Assembly (NCBI GenBank): GCA_937910975.1
Contig: CALEMZ010000111.1
Coordinates: 1 to 7,995, forward strand
Source: an uncultured Pseudorhodobacter sp.
GTDB taxonomy: Bacteria; Pseudomonadota; Alphaproteobacteria; Rhodobacterales; Rhodobacteraceae
Direction: 5' to 3'
DNA length: 7,995 nt
Numbering within the stretch: the first letter of the stretch is position 1; the number at the start of each line of letters is the position of its first letter. The notes below the pieces were generated by a model that did not search any database, was not told the origin of the DNA, and saw only the letters and a list, made by a program, of their open reading frames with translations. Made by a program: the position numbers and the translations under genes. Positions 1-5,495 of this stretch are shown one piece after another.

Positions 1-1
1 G

Positions 2-64
2 GGGACCTCCGAGATCCAACGTCATATCATCAGCCGGCAACTTCTGCGCGCGCACGGGGCATGA
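2..64 (+). CDS. Acyl-CoA dehydrogenase, C-terminal end only (partial)
   Basis: Reading from base 2, the frame gives GTSEIQRHIISRQLLRAHGA and then TGA at 62-64. The G-T-x-E-I-Q-R-x-I-I-x-R-x-L-L pattern is the well-known C-terminal signature of acyl-CoA dehydrogenases; its segment near the FAD and the last helix is highly conserved. The enzyme removes two hydrogens from the alpha and beta carbons of an acyl-CoA and passes electrons to electron-transfer flavoprotein. Everything before the last 20 residues lies outside the window, so the substrate class cannot be read. Its position just before an acyl-CoA synthetase and a CaiD-like hydratase suggests a CaiA-like or gamma-butyrobetainyl-CoA dehydrogenase role, which is inference. 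The gene is separated from the synthetase by a 295-bp element-rich gap. Confidence 0.85.
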   Translation, partial: GTSEIQRHIISRQLLRAHGA

Positions 65-72
65 GGCCGGGC

Positions 73-93
73 AGGGGGGCTGTCTGCCCCCCT
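73..93 (+). terminator. Possible terminator hairpin after the acyl-CoA dehydrogenase
   Basis: An 8-bp, almost pure G/C stem with a 5-nt loop begins 8 bp past the stop at 64. The 16-bp palindrome at 95-110 could add a second stem. There is no T-run directly after the stem; the only T-run is the five T's in the element core (128-132). Intrinsic termination is therefore possible but not shown, and the stems may instead stabilise the 3' end of the mRNA. Confidence 0.35.
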
Positions 94-144
94 CTGGCCC
101 TTAAGGGCCATTCACCCCCCGCGGATATTTTTGAATAGATGAAT
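73..144 (+). repeat. Composite intergenic element, copy 1 (two stems plus conserved core)
   Basis: Three parts lie in order. An 8-bp G/C stem (73-80 with 86-93, loop TGTCT) comes first. A perfect 16-bp palindrome follows, TGGCCCTTAAGGGCCA (95-110). A C6 tract (115-120) then leads into a 22-nt core (123-144) containing TATTTTTGAATAGATGAA. The core is repeated exactly, inverted, at 264-285. The element starts 8 bp after the acyl-CoA dehydrogenase stop, so its first stem could end that transcript. Cores of this ATATTT...AGATGAA kind are, from memory, frequent between genes in Rhodobacterales; their function is not known to me. Confidence 0.8.
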
Positions 145-223
145 AACGGGTTGTTAACTATGTGGCTGCAAATTGGAAAAGCGGTACAGGCGGGGACGCC
201 GATGACCGCAATAGGTGAAGTTT

Positions 224-263
224 CCCTGTCTCCTTGGATGGAGGCAGGGCGACTCCCTCGCCC
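224..263 (+). other. Two overlapping, mutually exclusive hairpins ahead of the synthetase gene
   Basis: Stem A pairs CCCTGTCTCC (224-233) with GGAGGCAGGG (240-249) around the loop TTGGAT; the single mismatch is a G-U pair in RNA. Stem B pairs GGGCGA (247-252) with TCGCCC (258-263) around CTCCC. The two share bases 247-249, so they cannot both form fully. Stem B ends directly before the core of the second composite element. The layout resembles a leader with alternative folds, but no ligand, leader peptide or promoter could be identified. The rest of 145-223 shows nothing I can name. Confidence 0.4.
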
Positions 264-331
264 ATTCATCTATTCAAAAATATCCCGGGGGGCCACGATT
301 GGCTTGCCAATCGTGGGGGGGCAGCGCCCCC
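264..331 (-). repeat. Composite intergenic element, copy 2 (inverted)
   Basis: Read on the minus strand, this copy has the same order of parts as copy 1. A 6-bp G/C stem (317-322 with 326-331, loop AGC) comes first, then a perfect 10-bp hairpin (293-302 with 307-316, loop CTTG), a C6 tract (287-292) and the identical 22-nt core (264-285). The core matches base for base, while the stems differ completely in sequence and keep only their ability to pair. It ends 28 bp before the ATG of the acyl-CoA synthetase. The two cores could also pair with each other in one transcript, enclosing the 119 bp between them. Confidence 0.8.
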
Positions 332-359
332 GCAGCCTGTCCACCTGCGGGGCGGTGGC

Positions 360-2354
360 ATGAAAGACCTCTCGCGCCTTTTGCGCCCGCGCTCCATTGC
401 CGTAATGGGTTCGGTTTGGGCTGGCAATGTGATCGCCCAATGTCAAAAGATGGGTTTTGCAGGCCCGGTCTGGCCGGTGCATCCCACCAAACCCATGATC
501 GGTGGGCTTAAGGCCTATGCGGCGCTGTCAGACCTTCCCGCGCCGCCCGATGCCACTTTTATCGGCGTCAACCGTCATATCACCGTCGATGTGGTGCGCT
601 CGCTTTCTGCGATGGGGGCGGGGGGCGCGATTTGTTTTGCCTCGGGCTGGACCGAGGCGGGGGAGGCGGGGCTGCAAGCCGCGCTGGTGCAGTCGGCGGG
701 GGATATGCCGATCCTCGGGCCGAATTGTTATGGTGTGATCAACTATCTTGATGGTGCGCTGTTATGGCCCGATCAACATGGGGGACGGCGGGTGGAGCGG
801 GGCGTGGCTTTGCTCTCGCAATCGTCCAACATCGTGATCAACCTGACCATGCAGGCTCGGGGTTTACCGGTGGCCTATGTTGCCTGCCTGGGCAATGCGG
901 CACAGGTGGGTCTGGCAGAGCTTGCGGGCGCATTGCTGGCCGATGATCGGGTGACAGCGCTTGGGCTTTATGTCGAAGGCATTGATGATGCACCGGGATT
1001 TGCTGCGCTGGCTCAGGCCGCGCGGACGGCGGGCAAGGGGATCGTTTGCATCAAATCGGGTAAGACCGAGGCCTCGCAAGTGGCCGCCGCCTCGCATACC
1101 GCGTCTCTGGCGGGCGGTGGAGCGGCCTCCTCGGCCTTTCTGCGTCAGGCGGGGGTGGCAGAGGTGAATACCCTGCCGGAATTGTTGGAAACGTTGAAGA
1201 TTTTTCACGCGCATGGCCCTCAGATCGGCCCTCGATTGTGCTCGCTGTCGTGTTCGGGCGGTGAGGCGGGCCTGATTGCCGATCTGGCTGCTCCGTTCGG
1301 CCTTTCTTTCCCGCCCCCGACGCCAGATCAGTGCGCGCGGCTGGGCGAGATTCTTGGCCCCATTGTCACCATTTCCAACCCTTTGGATTATCACACCTTT
1401 ATCTGGGGAGATGGACCGCGCACGACGGATGTTTTTGCCACAATGCTTGGGGGCTATGACGCAGGAGTATTCATCATCGACCCGCCGCGACCGGATCGTT
1501 GTGATCCCGCTTCTTTTGAGCCCGCGTTGCAAGCGATTGAGGCGGCTGCACAGATTACGGGTAAACCCGCTTTCCCGGTGGCATCTTTGCCCGAGAATTT
1601 CGATGAGGCCCGCGCGATTGCGATGATGGCGCGCGGCACGGTGCCACTGATGGGGCTGGAAACAGCGCTTGGGGCCCTGGCCGCGGCGCAAGCGCCGCCG
1701 GGTCTGGCGGGGTGGCGGCCCTTGCCGTCGCGCAAGCCGACCCGCCCTGCGCTGATGGACGAAGCAATGGCCAAACGCGCGTTGGCAGCGGCGGGCATTG
1801 CGGTGCCGCGCGGTGTTAGCGCGCCCGATCTCACAGCTTTGGCACCAATGGCGCAGGCCCTGACGCCGCCGCTCGCGCTCAAAGGGCTGGGCTTTGCGCA
1901 TAAATCTGAGAATGGCGCGGTACGGTTGGGCTTGGCGACGATTGACGGGCAAGTTCCGATGCCGGGCGCATTGGGTTATCTGGCCGAGGAGATGGTCACG
2001 GGCATCCTCGCCGAACTGCTGATTGGTATCCGCCGCGATCCGGTTTACGGCGTCACGCTAACCCTCGGCTTTGGCGGGGTGACGGCAGAGCTTTGGGCCG
2101 ATACGGCGACGTTGATCTGCCCGGTTTTGCCGCATGAGATCGAGGCCGCGCTACGTCGTTTACGGCTCTGGCCCTTGCTCGACGGCTATCGCGGGCGCAC
2201 TAAGGCAGATGTGGCTGCGGTGATTGAAGTGGCGATGCGGCTGCAGGCGATGATGCAGGATGATGCGCTGGAAGAGATTGAGATCAACCCGCTGATGGTG
2301 CGTGAAACCGGGGCTGTGGCAGCGGATGCAGTGATTTGGAAGGAAGCGGAATGA
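360..2354 (+). CDS. ADP-forming acyl-CoA synthetase (acetate--CoA ligase family)
   Basis: This 664-residue protein belongs to the NDP-forming acyl-CoA synthetases, which make an acyl-CoA from acid, CoA and ATP with ADP and phosphate released. It has an N-terminal CoA-binding Rossmann domain (LLRPRSIAVMG, about residues 7-17), a GPNCYG motif (120-125) and succinyl-CoA-ligase-like domains carrying SHTASLAGG with the expected phospho-acceptor His246. A C-terminal ATP-grasp part follows (ALKGLGFAHKSENGAVRLGL, then EEIEINPL near the end). The length is slightly below the roughly 700 residues usual for fused enzymes. I chose ATG 360 because the family's N-terminus begins there; the open frame extends back to 234, but only through the repeat. 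The ribosome site is weak (GGGGCGG). The stop overlaps the next start (ATGA). The neighbours suggest a betaine-type acid such as gamma-butyrobetaine as substrate, an inference; a short or aromatic acid is equally allowed by the sequence. Confidence 0.9.
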   Translation: MKDLSRLLRPRSIAVMGSVWAGNVIAQCQKMGFAGPVWPVHPTKPMIGGLKAYAALSDLPAPPDATFIGVNRHITVDVVRSLSAMGAGGAICFASGWTEAGEAGLQAALVQSAGDMPILGPNCYGVINYLDGALLWPDQHGGRRVERGVALLSQSSNIVINLTMQARGLPVAYVACLGNAAQVGLAELAGALLADDRVTALGLYVEGIDDAPGFAALAQAARTAGKGIVCIKSGKTEASQVAAASHTASLAGGGAASSAFLRQAGVAEVNTLPELLETLKIFHAHGPQIGPRLCSLSCSGGEAGLIADLAAPFGLSFPPPTPDQCARLGEILGPIVTISNPLDYHTFIWGDGPRTTDVFATMLGGYDAGVFIIDPPRPDRCDPASFEPALQAIEAAAQITGKPAFPVASLPENFDEARAIAMMARGTVPLMGLETALGALAAAQAPPGLAGWRPLPSRKPTRPALMDEAMAKRALAAAGIAVPRGVSAPDLTALAPMAQALTPPLALKGLGFAHKSENGAVRLGLATIDGQVPMPGALGYLAEEMVTGILAELLIGIRRDPVYGVTLTLGFGGVTAELWADTATLICPVLPHEIEAALRRLRLWPLLDGYRGRTKADVAAVIEVAMRLQAMMQDDALEEIEINPLMVRETGAVAADAVIWKEAE

Positions 2355-3148
2355 TGCAGATGCGAAGTGATGGCCCGATCCTGACAAGGGTGGAAGGCGC
2401 AGTGCTGGAGGTGACTTTGGCGCGCGGCAAGGCCAATGCGATTGATCTGGTGACCAGTCGCGTGATGGGTGAGGTGTTCCGCGACTTCCGTGATGATGAC
2501 GCCTTGCGCGTTTGTATCCTGCGGGCGGCGGGCGAAAAGTTCTTTTGCCCCGGATGGGACTTGAAGGCCGCGGCAGGTGGTGATGCGGTGGATGGCGATT
2601 ATGGCGTGGGCGGTTTTGGTGGCTTGCAAGAACTGCCAAACCTCAACAAGCCGGTAATTGCCGCTGTGAACGGCATTTGCTGCGGCGGCGGGCTGGAGCT
2701 GGCGCTGTCTTGCGATCTGATTTTGGCCTCTGAAACGGCGGTTTTTGCACTGCCGGAGATCCGCTCCGGCACCGTGGCCGATGCGGCCTCAATCAAGCTG
2801 CCAAAGCGCATCCCCTACCATGTGGCGATGGATTTGCTGCTGACGGGGCGCTGGTTTGATGCCGAAGAGGCGCAGCGCTGGGGGCTGATCAAGGAGATTT
2901 GCGCGCCGGAGGACTTGCTGGCGAAGGCCTGGGATTTGGCGCGCCTGCTCGAAAGCGGGCCACCGCTGGTTTATGCCGCAATCAAGGAAGTGGTGCGCGA
3001 GGCCGAAGATATGCGGTTTCAGGATGCGTTGAACCGGATCACCAAGCGGCAATTTGTAACGGTGGACCGGCTTTACTCCTCGGAAGACCAGTTGGAAGGC
3101 GCGCGCGCTTTTTCGGAAAAACGGGATCCCGTTTGGAAAGGGCGCTAG
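2351..3148 (+). CDS. caiD: CaiD-like carnitinyl-CoA dehydratase / crotonobetainyl-CoA hydratase (crotonase family)
   Basis: This 265-residue protein is a crotonase-fold hydratase that adds water to a 2-enoyl-CoA. Its resemblance to Escherichia coli CaiD, as I remember that sequence, is strong: the RGKANAID and GEVFxxFRDD segments near the N-terminus, GEKFFCPGWDLKAAA (oxyanion region, about residues 61-75), PVIAAVNG, and the same C-terminal ending EKRDPVWKGR. Both glutamates used in CaiD catalysis are present as Glu116 (GGGLELAL) and Glu136 (LPEIRSG), 20 residues apart. The usual glycine pair after Glu136 is replaced by VADAAS, which may alter substrate choice. I chose ATG 2351 because it overlaps the synthetase stop (ATGA) and has AAGGA six bases upstream; a TTG at 2336 is less likely. 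Translational coupling implies the two enzymes are made together. A generic enoyl-CoA hydratase role remains possible. Confidence 0.85.
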   Translation: MMQMRSDGPILTRVEGAVLEVTLARGKANAIDLVTSRVMGEVFRDFRDDDALRVCILRAAGEKFFCPGWDLKAAAGGDAVDGDYGVGGFGGLQELPNLNKPVIAAVNGICCGGGLELALSCDLILASETAVFALPEIRSGTVADAASIKLPKRIPYHVAMDLLLTGRWFDAEEAQRWGLIKEICAPEDLLAKAWDLARLLESGPPLVYAAIKEVVREAEDMRFQDALNRITKRQFVTVDRLYSSEDQLEGARAFSEKRDPVWKGR

Positions 3149-3169
3149 AAACATCACGCCTGCGACGTC

Positions 3170-3191
3170 GAATATTTGGGCAAAGATGAAG
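3170..3191 (+). repeat. Degenerate third copy of the element core, next to the osmC-like start
   Basis: GAATATTTGGGCAAAGATGA and the following AG match the 22-nt core of the 123-144 copy at 16 positions, in the same orientation, with ATATTT and AGATGAA conserved. An 8-bp palindrome CGACGTCG (3163-3170) adjoins it, but the G/C stems and C6 tract are missing. It sits in the 52-bp gap between the CaiD-like gene and the OsmC-like gene and supplies the AAGGGG ribosome site of the latter. Confidence 0.6.
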
Positions 3192-3194
3192 GGG
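3189..3194 (+). promoter_or_regulatory. Ribosome-binding site deciding the osmC-like start
   Basis: AAGGGG lies six bases before ATG 3201, the best-spaced of three in-frame ATGs (3186, 3195, 3201). The ATG at 3186 belongs to the repeat core and has no ribosome site of its own, so 3201 is preferred. Confidence 0.55.
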
Positions 3195-3200
3195 ATGGGG

Positions 3201-3665
3201 ATGCACGATTACACAAGCCACGTGGTCTGGACGGGCAATACCGGCGAGGGGACGGCGCATTACAAAGCCTATGCCCGCACCTGGGATATTGCGGTGCCGG
3301 GGAAACCTGTCGTCCATTGTTCCAACGATCCACTTATGGGGGGCGATCCGGGCAAGATGAACCCAGAGGATTTGCTGCTCTCCGCGCTCTCGGCCTGTCA
3401 TATGCTGTGGTATCTGCATTACGCCTCGGAGGCGGGCATTGTGGTGACACGTTATGAAGATACGCCATTAGGTGTCGGGGAGATTGGCCGCGGCGGTGTG
3501 GGGCGCTTTGTTTCGGCAGAGCTGCGCCCGGTGATCCGGGTGGCGCTTGGCACCGATATGGCTGCGGCGGAGGCGATCCATCACCGCATCCACGCGGTTT
3601 GTTTCATCGCGCGTTCGGTGAATTTTCCTGTGACCTATGCGCCAAGGTTTGAAACCGCTGCGTGA
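3201..3665 (+). CDS. OsmC/Ohr-family peroxidase-like protein
   Basis: This 154-residue protein has the OsmC-family layout: an N-terminal strand region with WTGNTGEGTAHYKAYAR, then NPEDLLLSALSACH with Cys66, and a second cysteine, Cys134, in HAVCFIARSVNFPV. The spacing of the two cysteines and the Glu56 before the first match the thiol pair used by OsmC and Ohr to reduce organic hydroperoxides, with the second cysteine resolving. The cytoplasm is the expected location, since no signal peptide is visible. It lies 52 bp after the CaiD-like gene and 85 bp before the GMC dehydrogenase, all on one strand, so it is probably co-transcribed. Organic peroxides made by the flavoenzymes around it would be a sensible target, which is inference. 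The start is uncertain by up to five codons. Confidence 0.85.
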   Translation: MHDYTSHVVWTGNTGEGTAHYKAYARTWDIAVPGKPVVHCSNDPLMGGDPGKMNPEDLLLSALSACHMLWYLHYASEAGIVVTRYEDTPLGVGEIGRGGVGRFVSAELRPVIRVALGTDMAAAEAIHHRIHAVCFIARSVNFPVTYAPRFETAA

Positions 3666-3738
3666 GCCAAACTCGACATCATCGGTCGCTGGTGGGGCAG
3701 GCGCGGGGCTGAGGGGCGGCTAATTTGGCCACAATAAT

Positions 3739-3742
3739 GAGG
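3739..3742 (+). promoter_or_regulatory. Ribosome-binding site supporting a GTG start for the GMC gene
   Basis: GAGG, part of TGAGGGTGG, lies eight bases before GTG 3751. No in-frame ATG exists near this point, and the protein's FAD-binding strand begins at once (MAEIDFLIVGAGSAG), so GTG is the natural start. The ATG at 3737 is out of frame. Confidence 0.5.
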
Positions 3743-3750
3743 GTGGCAGC

Positions 3751-5352
3751 GTGGCAGAGATTGATTTTCTGATCGTGGGGGCAGGCTCTGCCGGTTCGGT
3801 ACTGGCGGATCGGTTGAGCGCTTGTGGCAAGCATCGGGTGATGGTGCTGGAGGCTGGCGGCTCGGACCGGCGGTTTTTTGTGGCGATGCCGCTGGGCTAT
3901 GGCAAGCTGTTCTACGACAAAGCCGTGAACTGGGCCTATGAGACGGAGCCGGATGCGGGGTTGGGCGGCAACCGTGACTATTGGCCGCGCGGCAAAATTC
4001 TGGGCGGGTCTTCCTCAATTAACGCGATGGTCTGGATCCGGGGGCAGCGCGAGGATTACGAGGAATGGGGCGCTGTGGGTGGCTCCGATTGGGGCTGGGA
4101 CAGCGTTTTGGCCGCCTATCGCGCGTTGGAGGACAATGAGGCGGGGGCGGACGATTGGCGCGGGCAGGGCGGGCCGTTGTTCATCTCGGCCAATCGCGAT
4201 GGCCTGCACCCTTTGGTGCGCAATTATCTGGAGGCCTGCGCGGTGGCCGGCCTGCCTGAGACATCGGATTTCAACGGCGCCCGGCAAGAGGGTGCGGGCA
4301 TCTATCAGATGACCATCAAGCACGGGCGACGCAATTCCACCGCGCGGGCGTTTTTGCGCCCGGCGATGAAGCGGCCCAATCTGGAGGTGCGCACCCATAC
4401 GCAGGTGACGCGGGTGGTGTTTGAAGGCCGCCGCGCCGTGGGGGTCGAGGTTGTGCGGGGCGGTGTGCGTGAGGTGATCCGCGCACGCGAGGTTATTTTG
4501 GCCGGGGGTGCGATCAACTCGCCGCAGTTGTTGCAGCTTTCGGGCATCGGGCCGGGGGCGCATTTGCAGAGCCTCGGGTTGGCGGTGCTGGAGGATAACC
4601 CGCATGTGGGCGGCAATCTGAATGATCATCAGGGTTTGAACTATACCTACCGCATGAGGGTGCCGACCTATAATGACGTGCTGCGCCCTTGGTGGGGCAA
4701 GCTGCGGGTGGGGATTGAATATCTGCTGACCGGGCGCGGAGTGCTGTCCAAAAGCATCAACCATGCGGGGGGGTTTTTCCGCACCTCGCCTGATCTGACG
4801 CGCCCCAATATGCAGCTTTACATGCAGGCGTTTTCGACCCTTGTGCCCAAGGTGGGGGAGCGACCCTTGCTGACGCCGGACCCGTTTTCGGGCTTGTCGA
4901 TCGGGCTATCAAATTGCCGCCCCACCTCGCGGGGCTGGTTGAAAATCCGCTCTGCCGATCCATTCGCGCCGCCGCAGATCATGGGCAATGCCTATTCGAC
5001 TGAGCATGATGTGGCGGAGATGTTGGCGGCAGTGAAATTCATCCGCAAGATCGCCGCACAGGCACCGATGGCCGACGTGATTGCCGAGGAGTTGCGGCCG
5101 GGGCCGGAGGTGACATCGGACGCGGATCTGATCGCGGATTTCCGGGCGCGGTCTGGCACGGTTTATCACCCCTCCTGCACCTGCCGGATGGGGGATGTGG
5201 TGGACAATCACCTGCGGGTGAAGGGGGTCGAGGGCTTGCGGGTTTGTGATGCCAGTGCCTTCCCGAACCTGATCGCGGGCAACACGAATGCGCCTGCTAT
5301 TTTGATGGGTTGGAAGGGGGCTGAGGTGATTCTGGCCGATCAGAAGCGGTGA
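3751..5352 (+). CDS. GMC-family FAD-dependent alcohol dehydrogenase (choline dehydrogenase-like)
   Basis: This 533-residue protein is a glucose-methanol-choline oxidoreductase. It has the FAD dinucleotide motif GAGSAG (residues 10-15) with Glu34 (LEAGG) for the ribose, GMC signature 1 around GKILGGSSSINAMVWIRG (from 81) and signature 2 AGGAINSPQLLQLSGIGP (251-268). His473 (YHPSCTCRMG) and Asn513 (GNTNAPA) form the expected catalytic pair. These enzymes oxidise alcohols to aldehydes, passing electrons to quinone, cytochrome or oxygen. Length and motifs fit the choline-dehydrogenase branch, but the C-terminal GNTNAPAILMGWKGAEVI segment looks more like general alcohol dehydrogenases than like BetA, so I leave the symbol blank. 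It starts with GTG, 85 bp after the OsmC-like gene, and is the last plus-strand gene before the regulatory gap. A hydroxylated quaternary amine as substrate would suit the neighbours but is not shown. Confidence 0.88.
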   Translation: MAEIDFLIVGAGSAGSVLADRLSACGKHRVMVLEAGGSDRRFFVAMPLGYGKLFYDKAVNWAYETEPDAGLGGNRDYWPRGKILGGSSSINAMVWIRGQREDYEEWGAVGGSDWGWDSVLAAYRALEDNEAGADDWRGQGGPLFISANRDGLHPLVRNYLEACAVAGLPETSDFNGARQEGAGIYQMTIKHGRRNSTARAFLRPAMKRPNLEVRTHTQVTRVVFEGRRAVGVEVVRGGVREVIRAREVILAGGAINSPQLLQLSGIGPGAHLQSLGLAVLEDNPHVGGNLNDHQGLNYTYRMRVPTYNDVLRPWWGKLRVGIEYLLTGRGVLSKSINHAGGFFRTSPDLTRPNMQLYMQAFSTLVPKVGERPLLTPDPFSGLSIGLSNCRPTSRGWLKIRSADPFAPPQIMGNAYSTEHDVAEMLAAVKFIRKIAAQAPMADVIAEELRPGPEVTSDADLIADFRARSGTVYHPSCTCRMGDVVDNHLRVKGVEGLRVCDASAFPNLIAGNTNAPAILMGWKGAEVILADQKR

Positions 5353-5353
5353 G

Positions 5354-5376
5354 CGCGCGCCGCGTGGACTCGCGCG
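5354..5376 (+). other. G/C hairpin directly after the GMC gene
   Basis: CGCGCG at 5354-5359 can pair with CGCGCG at 5371-5376 around an 11-nt loop, starting two bases after the stop codon. No T-run follows, so this is at best a weak terminator or a 3'-end stabiliser. Confidence 0.3.
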
Positions 5377-5421
5377 TACAAGTTCATAAGCCATTGATAT
5401 AAAGTGAAAGTGCTGTTTTTG

Positions 5422-5436
5422 TTAACCTGATTTTAA
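5422..5436 (+). promoter_or_regulatory. CtrA-type site TTAA-N7-TTAA upstream of the STAS-like gene
   Basis: TTAACCTGATTTTAA is an exact gapped repeat with seven bases between the two TTAA half-sites, the layout known for the alphaproteobacterial cell-cycle regulator CtrA; the C after the first half-site also fits. It lies about 65 bp before the predicted transcription start of the small gene, in an A/T-rich patch within G/C-rich surroundings. Whether CtrA binds here cannot be told from sequence alone. Confidence 0.4.
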
Positions 5437-5453
5437 TGCGTGCGCGCGCGCAT
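5436..5453. other. 18-nt alternating purine/pyrimidine run (Z-DNA-prone)
   Basis: From ATGCG through the 12-bp palindrome TGCGCGCGCGCA (5441-5452) to the final T, purine and pyrimidine alternate without a break for 18 bases. Such runs can adopt left-handed DNA under negative supercoiling. It lies exactly between the CtrA-type and FNR-type sites. Confidence 0.5.
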
Positions 5454-5467
5454 CTGACCTCGATCAA
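5454..5467 (+). promoter_or_regulatory. FNR/FnrL-type box upstream of the STAS-like gene
   Basis: CTGAC-CTCG-ATCAA matches the TTGAY-N4-RTCAA consensus at nine of ten positions, with the correct four-base gap. Its centre (5460.5) lies 41.5 bp before the start point (5502) predicted from the -10 hexamer at 5490-5495, the place where class II FNR/CRP-family activators sit. There is no good -35 hexamer, as expected for an activator-dependent promoter. Regulation by oxygen or nitric oxide is inferred. Confidence 0.45.
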
Positions 5468-5489
5468 AGTGGCGCTGCGCCGCTTGTGT

Positions 5490-5495
5490 TACACT
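5490..5495 (+). promoter_or_regulatory. Candidate -10 hexamer of the STAS-like gene promoter
   Basis: TACACT matches four of six bases of TATAAT, including the first, second and last. It would place the RNA start near 5502, leaving a 23-nt leader that contains the AAGGAAGG ribosome site. The 11-bp palindrome GGCGCTGCGCC (5471-5481) lies between this hexamer and the FNR-type box. Confidence 0.4.

Noticed and set aside
115..292. A MITE or other small transposable element bounded by the inverted cores
   Set aside because: No target-site duplication flanks the pair (TTCA on one side, CCAC on the other), and the structured parts extend beyond the inverted arms. A paired or duplicated intergenic element explains more of the pattern.
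234..359. N-terminal extension of the acyl-CoA synthetase to an ATG at 234
   Set aside because: The extra 42 residues are a translation of the repeat arm and its hairpins. The recognisable family start (MKDLSRLLRPRSIAVMG) begins at 360.
864..1952. Long minus-strand open frame (362 codons) inside the synthetase gene
   Set aside because: It is rich in Arg, Gln and His and lies entirely antisense to a gene with clear domain motifs; it is a by-product of high G+C.
4015..4764. Minus-strand open frame (249 codons) inside the GMC gene
   Set aside because: It is antisense to the conserved GMC signatures, rich in His, Pro and Arg, and shows no motif of its own.
5354..5376. Intrinsic terminator after the GMC gene
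   Set aside because: The stem is only six base pairs with an 11-nt loop and no T-run; kept only as a low-confidence hairpin.
5393..5422. A sigma-70 promoter using TTGATA as -35
   Set aside because: A spacer of 17 leads to TTTTGT, a poor -10, and the start would lie far upstream of the gene with no leader explanation.
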